Shown piece by piece: positions 7,592 to 15,860 of a stretch of 64,000 nucleotides of DNA. The stretch's first letter is position 1. Each line of letters opens with the position of its first letter. The notes beneath the pieces are model-generated. The model worked only from the letters and a program-made list of their open reading frames with translations, was not told the origin of the DNA and did not search any database. Position numbers and translations under genes: made by a program. The stretch covers positions 163,862 through 227,861 of the forward strand of contig CACBYE010000001.1 of NCBI GenBank assembly GCA_902543375.1. Reading direction: 5' to 3'. The DNA comes from an uncultured Pelagibacteraceae bacterium. GTDB lineage: Bacteria > Pseudomonadota > Alphaproteobacteria > Pelagibacterales > Pelagibacteraceae.

Positions 7592-9046
7592 ATGAAGAAT
7601 AATATGAATTGGAATTTCGATAACTCTTATTCAAGATTGTCTGATGCATTTAAAGAACATATTGAACCTATTGCCGTAAAAAATCCTGAATTAGTTTTAA
7701 TGAATGAGGATTTAGTTAAAGAATTAAACTTGGACTTTTCCAAAATCGATAAAAATGAATTAGCAGCTTTATTCACTGGTAATATTCTTCCAGAAGGGAG
7801 TAATGCCATTGCTCAAGCTTATGCTGGTCACCAATTTGGACATTTCACAATGTTAGGAGATGGAAGAGCAGTTTTAATAGGAGAACATTTAACGAAAAAT
7901 AATGAGAGATACGATATTCAATTTAAAGGTTCAGGTAAAACGGCATTTTCAAGAAATGGTGACGGCAGAGCTGCACTGGGTCCAATGTTAAGGGAATATA
8001 TAATTAGTGAAGCGATGCATCACCTAAATATTCCATCAACGAGAAGTTTAGCAGTTGCTAAAACAGGTGAGGAAATAATGCGTGAGACTCCATTGCAAGG
8101 CGCTATCTTAACTAGAGTGGCATCAAGTCATATTAGAGTTGGAACTTTTCAATATGTTGCAGCACGTGATAAAAAAGATGAATTAGAAATTTTACTTAAT
8201 TATGTGATTAAAAGACATTATCCAAAACTAACAAATTCAAAAAATAAAGCTTTAGACCTTTTGAACGTACTTATAGATAAACAAATTGATCTTGTAGTTA
8301 ATTGGATGCGTGTTGGTTTTATTCATGGTGTTATGAATACTGATAACATGACAATTTCTGGTGAAACAATCGATTATGGTCCATGTGCATTCATGGATAC
8401 CTATGACCCAAAAACAGTTTTTAGCTCAATTGATAAGATGGGAAGATATGCTTATTGTAATCAACCAGCTATTACAAAATGGAATCTTTCAAGATTTGCT
8501 GAGTGTTTAATTCCATTTATTGATCAAGATGAGAACAAGGCGGTTAAAAGTGCAACAGAATTAATTGAAACTTTCGGCAAAAAATATGAAGAAAAATGGT
8601 TGAAGATGATGAGAAAAAAACTTGGATTATTAGGTGAAGATAACAAAGATAAATTTTTGATTGTTGATTTGCTCACTTGGATGCATCAAAACAAAGTAGA
8701 CTATACAAATACTTTTTGTCATTTAATGAATCTTAAAGACTATGATGATGACTTATATAAAGATGATAATTTTCAAAAATGGAAAAAAAATTGGCTAGAG
8801 AGATTAAAACTAAAAAATAATACTCAAGAAAATTATACAAAATTAATGAGAAGTGTTAATCCTCTTGTGATTCCCAGAAATCATAAAATTGAAAATGCAT
8901 TAGAAAAAGCCAACAATAGTAATCTTGAGCCATTTAATAAACTATTAAAAATTTTAAAAGCACCATATGACCTGCAAGAAAATATTTCAGATTATCTGAA
9001 AATGGACACCTATTTAAAAGATTACAAAACTTTTTGTGGTACTTAA
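7592..9046 (+). CDS. selO: Protein adenylyltransferase SelO (YdiU family)
   Basis: SelO pseudokinases transfer AMP from ATP to protein Ser/Thr/Tyr residues and are linked to redox homeostasis. The 484-residue product has the conserved GHQFGHFTMLGDGRA block near residue 80, QFKGSGKTAFSRNGDGRAAL after it, and GVMNTDNMTISG with DYGPCAFMD in the active-site half. The start at 7592 is chosen because an open frame back to 7544 would overlap msrA by 43 bases; ATG 7604 is another option. It lacks the C-terminal selenocysteine of eukaryotic forms, ending in FCGT. Downstream of msrA, consistent with a shared oxidative-stress role. Confidence 0.92.
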   Translation: MKNNMNWNFDNSYSRLSDAFKEHIEPIAVKNPELVLMNEDLVKELNLDFSKIDKNELAALFTGNILPEGSNAIAQAYAGHQFGHFTMLGDGRAVLIGEHLTKNNERYDIQFKGSGKTAFSRNGDGRAALGPMLREYIISEAMHHLNIPSTRSLAVAKTGEEIMRETPLQGAILTRVASSHIRVGTFQYVAARDKKDELEILLNYVIKRHYPKLTNSKNKALDLLNVLIDKQIDLVVNWMRVGFIHGVMNTDNMTISGETIDYGPCAFMDTYDPKTVFSSIDKMGRYAYCNQPAITKWNLSRFAECLIPFIDQDENKAVKSATELIETFGKKYEEKWLKMMRKKLGLLGEDNKDKFLIVDLLTWMHQNKVDYTNTFCHLMNLKDYDDDLYKDDNFQKWKKNWLERLKLKNNTQENYTKLMRSVNPLVIPRNHKIENALEKANNSNLEPFNKLLKILKAPYDLQENISDYLKMDTYLKDYKTFCGT

Positions 9047-9055
9047 CTTTATTAA

Positions 9056-9757
9056 TTAACTAGAAAATTTTTTCCAATTTTCGACTGGGGGAACTAAATG
9101 TTCAAGTGTTGAGGAGTCTTTTGCTAAAAATACTATATCTGCTGAAATTGATATTCTTTCAGAATTAGACTTTCCTTGTTCTGTGCCATGAATTGTTTTA
9201 GAAGGAAATATCAACAAATCATCTTCTTTAGTATCAAATACAACTTTACTTGAATTTAATATATCTCGTTTTTTAAAAATATTTTCTTTAGCCAAAGATC
9301 TTGAATCAAATAATTGAGGAATAAATTCATTATGTTTAGAATTGTCAAAAAACATAATTTTAGCATCATCTTTTTGTTTCTTTAAGTAAAATGCAATAGA
9401 AAGATGCGACTGATCATGTGAATGATTATCAATGTGTTCAGTTTGTTTTGAAATTGTTGCCCACGACCTCTGAAAATAAAGATCAAGTTTTATATGGTTC
9501 ACTGATAAACTTTCTAAATATTCTAAAATACAATTATTAATTTGAATAAATAAATTTTTAAATTTTGGATTATTGTGCAAATATTCAAATCCTTGCGTAT
9601 CTCCTGTCCAAGCTTTTGTTGCTGATTTATAATCTAAATTTTTACTTTTTTTTTCCATTAATCTAACTTCTTCAATCATTTCATTTTTTTCATTTTCTGA
9701 AAGTGAGAGCGTCGACTTATAGACTGTGAGAGGAAAAAAATTAAAAATTTTTTGCAT
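9056..9757 (-). CDS. Putative 2OG-Fe(II) oxygenase (TIGR02466-like)
   Basis: Predicted 2-oxoglutarate and iron dependent hydroxylase of unknown substrate. The N-terminal FPLTVYKSTL, a central HIDNHSHDQSHLSIAFYLK region providing candidate His/Asp iron ligands, and the late IFPSKTIHGTEQGKS with the distal His and SERISISADIVF are typical of this uncharacterised family. Length 233 is usual. It is the last gene of a minus-strand run tspO, FAD oxidoreductase, oxygenase, with 10 bases after the oxidoreductase. Convergent with selO. Confidence 0.8.
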   Translation of the reverse strand: MQKIFNFFPLTVYKSTLSLSENEKNEMIEEVRLMEKKSKNLDYKSATKAWTGDTQGFEYLHNNPKFKNLFIQINNCILEYLESLSVNHIKLDLYFQRSWATISKQTEHIDNHSHDQSHLSIAFYLKKQKDDAKIMFFDNSKHNEFIPQLFDSRSLAKENIFKKRDILNSSKVVFDTKEDDLLIFPSKTIHGTEQGKSNSERISISADIVFLAKDSSTLEHLVPPVENWKKFSS

Positions 9758-9767
9758 TTAGAGTTTT

Positions 9768-10871
9768 TTATAGCACGTAAGGTTCTGGTCTTGCTTTTGC
9801 ACCTAATACTCTTTCTACTGCCATATTTGAAATATCAATCGATTGATAAGAGCCTGTTGTAATTAGCTCTGTCAAAGCTCTTCCAATTCCTGGTGCTTGC
9901 ATTAATCCTCTTCCAGTAAAACCGGTTGCTAAGTATACGTTTTCAAATTTAGGATGTTTTCCTACAACTGCATTATTATCTAATCGATTACAATCATAAT
10001 AACCTGCCCAACCACCAGTTAACTTCAATTCTTCAAATGCAGGAATTCTTTTAGCTAAAGCAGGCCAAACTAGTTCCTCAAAATCATCCCAGGCTGGTTC
10101 CAGATCTGTAGCATCAAAAACTGATTTTGGTGAACCAGCTAAATACTCTTTTCCTTCAGGTCTCCAATAAACACCTGTTGTTAAATCACCAGTTAATGGC
10201 ATCTCAGGAATATGTTTTGGACACTTAATCCTAAAAACTGTATGCTTTTGAGGCTCTACTGGAATATCTTCCAATAATTCTTTTGTCCAACATCCAGCCG
10301 CAGATACTATCGTTTTAGCTTTTATTTCTGATAAAGATTTCACTTCACCTTTTATGAATTCTGCACCTTGCTCTATCGCTTTACTTTTTAATGCAGTATG
10401 AAAAAGAAAAGGATCAATCCATCCCTCACTTTTATTATCAGTAAATGTAGCAGTTTCTATTCCTTCTTTATTAATATATGGAAAAAATTTATCTAACTCA
10501 GAACCTTTGATGTTTTTTGTTCCTGCGTAACACGCTTTATGATTTTCCAGAGCTTTATATTGTTCTTCCGCATGTTCAGGGCCAAACATTAATAAATATC
10601 CATTAGGTACCATGCTTGCAGTAGGATTAGGATTTTTTTCCGTTTTGAGTAATTCTGGTATTTGAAAAATAAATTCTCTGGCAAATTTACCTAACAAAAT
10701 ATTTTCTGTTTGAAAAAATTGTCTTCTAAAACCGCCAAGAGAAAGGGGGAAAGATGCTGATTTATAAGTTGGGTCTCTCTCAATTACTTTAACTTTTCTT
10801 CCCTCTTTAGATAGAAAATAAGCAGTCGCTGCACCAATTATTCCCCCACCAACTATTACAACATCATCCAT
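9768..10871 (-). CDS. FAD-dependent oxidoreductase, DAO family
   Basis: Flavoenzyme of the D-amino acid/sarcosine oxidase fold. The N-terminal dinucleotide-binding motif VVIVGGGIIGAATAYFL (about residues 4-20) is followed by an acidic residue ending the second strand (VIERD). The C-terminal NVYLATGFTGRGLMQAPGIG is the conserved FAD-closing segment. The substrate is probably an N-methylated or secondary amine such as sarcosine or dimethylglycine, but no substrate-specific residue was identified. It begins immediately after the tspO stop and precedes the 2OG oxygenase, so the three are likely one transcript. Confidence 0.88.
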   Translation of the reverse strand: MDDVVIVGGGIIGAATAYFLSKEGRKVKVIERDPTYKSASFPLSLGGFRRQFFQTENILLGKFAREFIFQIPELLKTEKNPNPTASMVPNGYLLMFGPEHAEEQYKALENHKACYAGTKNIKGSELDKFFPYINKEGIETATFTDNKSEGWIDPFLFHTALKSKAIEQGAEFIKGEVKSLSEIKAKTIVSAAGCWTKELLEDIPVEPQKHTVFRIKCPKHIPEMPLTGDLTTGVYWRPEGKEYLAGSPKSVFDATDLEPAWDDFEELVWPALAKRIPAFEELKLTGGWAGYYDCNRLDNNAVVGKHPKFENVYLATGFTGRGLMQAPGIGRALTELITTGSYQSIDISNMAVERVLGAKARPEPYVL

Positions 10872-11354
10872 TTAATTTAGTACCATTAAGTTATAGTTAA
10901 GAAATAAAGCATAGAAACACCAAAGTAAATATGGAATCATTAAGTAATAACTTACAAAATTGACACGTTTAAATCTAATAATCAAAATTATTATCAAAGT
11001 TATCAAAATCACAAGAACAACTAATGCAAAGAATATTTGATGTAGTCCAAAAAAAACAATACTCCAAGTTGCATTAAAAACTATATGTATAAAATAAATG
11101 TAAATTGTATTTACATCTTTTTTTTTACTATGCCAAAAAAACCAAATAGCTAATGTCATCATTATGTAAAGTGTTGTCCAAACAGGAGCAAATATCCAAT
11201 CTGGTGGATTATAATTCGATTTAACAAGTCCAGAGTACCAAGGCTCTTTTAAGCTTATAGAGACTAAACCACCGATAAATGATGCAGAAAAAGTGACAAT
11301 TAAAAAAAGAATCAATGAATAAAATTTATTTTTTAGCATATTAGTATTATACAT
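10872..11354 (-). CDS. tspO: TspO/MBR family membrane protein
   Basis: Five-helix membrane protein of the translocator/benzodiazepine-receptor family, which binds porphyrins; in Rhodobacter it tunes photosynthesis and stress genes. Family signatures include SLKEPWYSGLVKSNYNPPDWIF (the WY...L.KP.w.PP motif, here in pieces WYSGLVKS and NPPDWIFAPVWTTLYIMM) and a late WCFYALFLNYNLMVLN. A second ATG at 11339 is an equally good start. It is divergent from an SDR gene with only 9 bases between start codons. Confidence 0.9.
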   Translation of the reverse strand: MYNTNMLKNKFYSLILFLIVTFSASFIGGLVSISLKEPWYSGLVKSNYNPPDWIFAPVWTTLYIMMTLAIWFFWHSKKKDVNTIYIYFIHIVFNATWSIVFFGLHQIFFALVVLVILITLIIILIIRFKRVNFVSYYLMIPYLLWCFYALFLNYNLMVLN

Positions 11355-11363
11355 CTTTATAAT

Positions 11364-12125
11364 ATGAATAAAAAAACTATTTGGATTACAGGTGGTAGCA
11401 CAGGAATTGGTAAAGCTTTAGCAATAAAATTTGCCAAAGAAGGTTGGAATGTTGCAATATCTGCAAGACGTGAAAATTTACTTAAAGAAACTTGTGGAGA
11501 GCATGAAAATATTAGTTCTTTCCCATTAGACGTAACCGATAAGAATAAATGTAAAGAAGTTTTTCAAAGTATAGTAGATACTTTCCAGAGTGTAGATATT
11601 TGTTTTTTCTCAACTGGTACATGGGATCCCAAGAAAGAAAAAGATATTGATGTTGAACAAATTGAAAATGTATTTAAAGTAAATTTTTTTGGAACATTAA
11701 ATAGTATTAAAGCTGTAGAGAAATATTTTAAAGATAGAAAAAGTGGGACAATAACTATAGTCTCCTCTATTGCTGGTTACCGAGGATTACCTAATTCAAC
11801 TGGATATGGGCCATCAAAATCAGCTTTAAATAATTTAGCTGAAAGTTTATATTTTGATTTTGGTAGATCGAATGTTCGAGTGTGTCTTGTTTCACCAGGT
11901 TTTATTAAAACACCGATGACTGACAAAAATGATTTTAAAATGCCTTTCTTAAAAACTTCTGAATATGCTGCAGAAAAAATTTATGATGGTTTAGTAAACA
12001 AAAATTCTTTTGAAATTCATTTTCCAAAATCTTTAACAACTATATTGAAAATATTAAGTTTCTTACCAAACAAAATTTATTTTGGCTTAATTGGGAAACT
12101 TACAAAATATCAAAAAAAAAATTAA
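11364..12125 (+). CDS. Short-chain dehydrogenase/reductase
   Basis: NAD(P)-dependent oxidoreductase with the classic SDR layout: cofactor motif TGGSTGIGKALA (residues 9-20), NxxG-like stretch around residue 85, catalytic Ser in IVSSIAGY and YGPSKSA giving the Tyr-x-x-x-Lys pair, then SPGFIKTPMT. Length 253. Substrate unknown. It is divergent from tspO and convergent (4-base overlap) with the DUF3833 lipoprotein. Similar SDR, DUF3833 and CFA-type genes occur together in other alphaproteobacteria, so a membrane-lipid role is plausible. Confidence 0.9.
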   Translation: MNKKTIWITGGSTGIGKALAIKFAKEGWNVAISARRENLLKETCGEHENISSFPLDVTDKNKCKEVFQSIVDTFQSVDICFFSTGTWDPKKEKDIDVEQIENVFKVNFFGTLNSIKAVEKYFKDRKSGTITIVSSIAGYRGLPNSTGYGPSKSALNNLAESLYFDFGRSNVRVCLVSPGFIKTPMTDKNDFKMPFLKTSEYAAEKIYDGLVNKNSFEIHFPKSLTTILKILSFLPNKIYFGLIGKLTKYQKKN

Positions 12126-12670
12126 TCTTTTACAAAAACAACAGTTAATTCAGCGACTTTGAAACCAAACTTAGTCATTGTAGCCCTGTTAATTGCTACA
12201 CGTTCATCTTGTTTAAAAATCCAATCATCAAAAGTAATTTTCATCTCTTTACCTTTGACCGGAACTAATAAAACATATTCAAATTTAAAGGCTGGACCAT
12301 ACGAATATCCTTTAGCTTTACCAACAACATCTCCTGCCGTACCCTCATAATTATTTTCATCAATTTTAGTAATCTGCCATTGTCTAGTTTGAATTTCCCC
12401 ATCATCCCAGTTAAATTTTTCGTCGAGTATCAGTTGTTTACCATCCCATTTTCCATTTAAATCTGCAGAAAATTGTCTTGTGACTTTTCCAGATCTATTT
12501 TGAAGCACACCCCAAGCTTTTACATTGCCGGACAAATAATTTTCAATAATCAATCTAGGTTCTTTATTTTTAAAATCTTCTGGTTTCATAGCGCTATTTT
12601 TTGAGCAGTTTGTAATTAAGAAAAGAAAAATTATCAATAAAATTGATTTGCTATTTTTAAGTTTAATCAT
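12122..12670 (-). CDS. DUF3833 family lipoprotein
   Basis: Predicted lipoprotein. The signal sequence LLIIFLFLITNC ends in a lipobox-type Cys at about residue 22, followed by a polar mature part rich in beta-strand pattern (GKWDGKQLILDEKFNWDDGE, DENNYEGTAGDVVGKAKGY, FKQDERVAINRATMTKFG). These stretches match the DUF3833 family; biochemical function is unknown. It lies 16 bases after the CFA-type methyltransferase and is the last gene of a four-gene run, implying a role with lipid modification or membrane stress. Confidence 0.85.
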   Translation of the reverse strand: MIKLKNSKSILLIIFLFLITNCSKNSAMKPEDFKNKEPRLIIENYLSGNVKAWGVLQNRSGKVTRQFSADLNGKWDGKQLILDEKFNWDDGEIQTRQWQITKIDENNYEGTAGDVVGKAKGYSYGPAFKFEYVLLVPVKGKEMKITFDDWIFKQDERVAINRATMTKFGFKVAELTVVFVKD

Positions 12671-12686
12671 TCGTTTCCTTTAAAGA

Positions 12687-13865
12687 TCATTTATTTTGAA
12701 GTGAAAATTGAATTAAATCTATATTTTTCGATTTAAAACCTGCCTCACAATAAGAAAGGTAAAATTCCCACATTCTTTTAAAAGTTAAATCAAATCCTTG
12801 TTTTTTAATTAAATCCCACTTCTTATTAAATTCATTTCTCCATATTGCCAATGTATCAGAATAATGATCTGCATAGGAGTCATATGACTTAATAGCTAGA
12901 CCATTTTCTGAGACACATTTATTAATAATATTCTTACTTGGTAAAAAACCTCCAGGAAAAATATATTTTTGGATAAAGTCTGTCTTGTTTTTATATCGGT
13001 CAAACATATTATCATCTATTGTAATAGCCTGAATAGCAGCTCTTCCATCATCTGATAGATTGTCTTTAATTGTTTTAAAATAACTTTCTAGGTAATTTTG
13101 TCCAACAGCTTCTATCATTTCTATTGAAGCTATTGAATTATATTTATTTTTTAAATCTCTATAATCTTTAATTTCAATATTTACTTTTTCGTTTAAGCCA
13201 CATTCGTGAATTCTTTTTTTTGTATATTCAAATTGTTTTTTCGATATAGTAATACAATCTAATTTAACATCATATTTTTTTCCTAAATATTCAGCAAAAC
13301 CACCCCAGCCACATCCAATCTCTAAAATTTTGTCACCGTTATTTGGTTTTATTAAATCTATTAATTTTTGATATTTATTATTTTGTGCATTAGACAAGTC
13401 TTTATTTCTCTCATCAAATATTGCACTTGAATATGTTAAAGTTTTATCAAGCCATAGTGCAAAAAACTCATTGCCTAAGTCGTAATGTTTTGAAATATTA
13501 TCTTTGCTTCGACCTCTGGTGTTTTTAATAAATATATTTTTTACGTAATTGACCGTTGGAAAGTCTAATAGACCTGAAAATTTGTAAATTATTTTAATAT
13601 TTCTTGCTGTGATTTCGATCAAGTTTGAAAGATTATCAGTTTCAAATTCATCCCTCATATAAGATTCTGCAAAACCAACACTTCCTCCTTTTATTAAGTT
13701 GAAAGTAAAATTTGGTTTTTTAATCCTTAAAACTGATTTTAAAGGACTATCTGGGTTTCCAAATTTTAATAATTCACCATTATATTTTGTGATCTCTAGA
13801 TACCCGTGCTCAATATCTCTTAAAATTTTGAAGACAATTTGATCTGAAAAGTTATATAGGCCCAT
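12687..13865 (-). CDS. CFA-type fatty acid methyltransferase
   Basis: SAM-dependent methyltransferase of the cyclopropane fatty acid synthase family, which modifies double bonds of membrane phospholipid acyl chains. SAM-binding motif KILEIGCGWGGFAEYLGKKY lies near residues 178-197; SKHYDLGNEFFALWLDKTLTYSS precedes it and IQKYIFPGGFLPS follows, all family hallmarks. Length 392. It overlaps the DUF1365 gene by 1 base. Given a flavin oxidase partner it could belong to a branched or methylated (furan-type) fatty acid route rather than making cyclopropane rings; that is inference. Confidence 0.9.
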   Translation of the reverse strand: MGLYNFSDQIVFKILRDIEHGYLEITKYNGELLKFGNPDSPLKSVLRIKKPNFTFNLIKGGSVGFAESYMRDEFETDNLSNLIEITARNIKIIYKFSGLLDFPTVNYVKNIFIKNTRGRSKDNISKHYDLGNEFFALWLDKTLTYSSAIFDERNKDLSNAQNNKYQKLIDLIKPNNGDKILEIGCGWGGFAEYLGKKYDVKLDCITISKKQFEYTKKRIHECGLNEKVNIEIKDYRDLKNKYNSIASIEMIEAVGQNYLESYFKTIKDNLSDDGRAAIQAITIDDNMFDRYKNKTDFIQKYIFPGGFLPSKNIINKCVSENGLAIKSYDSYADHYSDTLAIWRNEFNKKWDLIKKQGFDLTFKRMWEFYLSYCEAGFKSKNIDLIQFSLQNK

Positions 13866-14626
13866 TAATTCTCAAAAGTAATATTATTCTTGATTTTAAG
13901 TTTTTTTTTTACAAATTTTATTCCTTTAAGCCATAATTTAAAGGCTTCAAAATGTATCGCCGATATAATTTTAAATGTCATTAATGGGTGTTTTATGTAT
14001 GATTTAAGTAGTTCTATGGTTGTAAAATCTACCCTTTTTCCTTCTTGTGATGCAAATAAAATTTTTTCATTTTGCTGATATTGATCAATAATGACTGAAA
14101 TTTTTTCAGAGGGTTTTAAGATTCTAAAAAAATAATTACAATTCATTTCAATAAACGGAGACACATGAAATTTTTTGAAACAGTTGTGTTGTAGCATGTT
14201 ATTTTTCTCTACTCTAAAAATATAAGTATGTTGTTCTCCAAAAGTATTTTTTACCTCATATAATACTGAAATTAAATTTTCATTATGATCATAAACAAAG
14301 AAAACACTAAGAGGATTAAACACATAACCAAAAATTCTTGGATAGCACAAAAGCTTTATTCTTATATTTTTTGAAAAGATGTTATTTTCCTCTAAATTTT
14401 TTTTCACCCATTCAGTCAAAGATGAGCCATCTCTTTGACCATGATCTTTGTCAAAAAAACTAATTAGATTAAACTGATTATATGAGAAAAAACTTATATT
14501 TTTATTCAGATTATTTAGATCAGATAAATCGATTAATAATGAAAATACACTGTACTTAAAATAATGTTTTTTTGGTTTAAATCTTTTGTGTATTACCGTT
14601 CCATTGTAAATTGAGCTAGTCATCAA
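13865..14626 (-). CDS. DUF1365 domain protein
   Basis: Member of the DUF1365 family, commonly found between a flavin amine oxidase and a CFA-type methyltransferase. Visible signatures: YNGTVIHKRFKPKKHYFKYSVF at the N-terminus (read in two parts), the FGYVFNPLSVFFVYDHNENL block near residue 100, VLYEVKNTFGEQHTY, and KKFHVSPFIEMNCNYFF. Biochemical role unknown. It overlaps the upstream oxidase by 11 bases and the downstream methyltransferase by 1, showing tight translational coupling. Confidence 0.9.
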   Translation of the reverse strand: MMTSSIYNGTVIHKRFKPKKHYFKYSVFSLLIDLSDLNNLNKNISFFSYNQFNLISFFDKDHGQRDGSSLTEWVKKNLEENNIFSKNIRIKLLCYPRIFGYVFNPLSVFFVYDHNENLISVLYEVKNTFGEQHTYIFRVEKNNMLQHNCFKKFHVSPFIEMNCNYFFRILKPSEKISVIIDQYQQNEKILFASQEGKRVDFTTIELLKSYIKHPLMTFKIISAIHFEAFKLWLKGIKFVKKKLKIKNNITFEN

Positions 14627-15857
14627 GGTTTTTTAGCATTTCAATTGATGATTTTATTCCATCTTCATGAAAACCGTAACCAAAATAACTACCACAAAAA
14701 AGAATATTTCTTTTATTTTGCAAATTTTTAAGCTTACTTTGATAATCTAAAGCAGATTGATCAAAATATGGGTGAGTGAATTTAACTTTTTTCAAAATTT
14801 TTGTTTCATCAATATCGAGGTATGGATTTAGTGTAAGAAATATATTTTTCTCACATTCTAAATTTTGGAGTAAATTTAACCAATAAGTGATTGAATTTTT
14901 TTCAATTTCATTTTTCTTCATAGAAGAGTTCCAAGCACACCAAGCGTTCTTGTTTTTTGGCATAACTGTCTCATCTGTGTGTATATAAGCAAAATTTTCT
15001 TTATAACTGAAATTTGACAAAACTTCTTTCTCTTGATCAGTTGGATTTTCAATCATTGATAATGCTTCGTCCGCATGTGTTGCAATAATTACTTTGTCAT
15101 AATCAAAAAATTCATTTTTTCCACCGTAATACAAATCAATACCACTTGTTTTACTGATGATTTTATTGACTTTATAATTTTTAAAATGTTCTCCACTAAT
15201 TTTTGATAGGATCTTTTTTACATATGACCTGCTTCTATTTGAAACTGTGTACCATTGTGGTCTATTTTTAAGTTTAAATAATCCATGATTTTGAAAAAAT
15301 TTTAAAAAGAATTTCAAAGGCATCTTATTCGCAGCATATGGTGGCATCGACCAAATTGCTGACACCATAGGTATTAAATGATAATTGATAAATTCTTTTG
15401 AAAGATTGTTTTTAATCAAATAATCACCCAATGTGATTTTTTCATTTAAATTATCAAGTTTGTCAGATTTTTTATAAAATTTTATAATATCAAAAAACAT
15501 TTTCAAAAATTTAATATTAAATAAATTCATCTTATTAGAAAAAATTCCATTTAATCCTTTTCCACAGTATTCAAAGTTTGAGTCTTCTACTGATACAGAA
15601 AAAGACATGTTGCTTTTTTCAATTTCAATTTTATTTTCATTGAAAAAATTAATTAAATTTGGATAAGTTTCGAAGTTAAACACAATAAAGCCTATATCTA
15701 CTGGAACTTTTTTATTTCCAATCATAAGCTCAATTGTATGTGAATGACCACCAAAGTGATCTCCTTTTTCAAATAAATCTACATGATTTTTTTTTGAAAG
15801 ATAATAAGCAGCACTTAATCCTGAAATGCCTGAACCAACTACAGCAATTTTCATCAA
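14616..15857 (-). CDS. FAD-dependent amine oxidase-like protein
   Basis: Flavoprotein with N-terminal FAD motif IAVVGSGISGLSAAYYLS (residues 4-21), DLFEKGDHFGGHSHT after it and a C-terminal NILFCGSYFGYGFHEDG. The conserved VDIGFIVFNFETYPNL and PYAANKMPLKFFLKFFQNHG regions match the oxidase that accompanies DUF1365 and CFA-type enzymes. In such clusters it is thought to desaturate or oxidise the acyl chain. It starts 3 bases after the gcvP stop, so it may be transcribed from the glycine-riboswitch promoter. Substrate is inferred from context only. Confidence 0.88.
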   Translation of the reverse strand: MMKIAVVGSGISGLSAAYYLSKKNHVDLFEKGDHFGGHSHTIELMIGNKKVPVDIGFIVFNFETYPNLINFFNENKIEIEKSNMSFSVSVEDSNFEYCGKGLNGIFSNKMNLFNIKFLKMFFDIIKFYKKSDKLDNLNEKITLGDYLIKNNLSKEFINYHLIPMVSAIWSMPPYAANKMPLKFFLKFFQNHGLFKLKNRPQWYTVSNRSRSYVKKILSKISGEHFKNYKVNKIISKTSGIDLYYGGKNEFFDYDKVIIATHADEALSMIENPTDQEKEVLSNFSYKENFAYIHTDETVMPKNKNAWCAWNSSMKKNEIEKNSITYWLNLLQNLECEKNIFLTLNPYLDIDETKILKKVKFTHPYFDQSALDYQSKLKNLQNKRNILFCGSYFGYGFHEDGIKSSIEMLKNLDD

Positions 15858-15860
15858 TAA

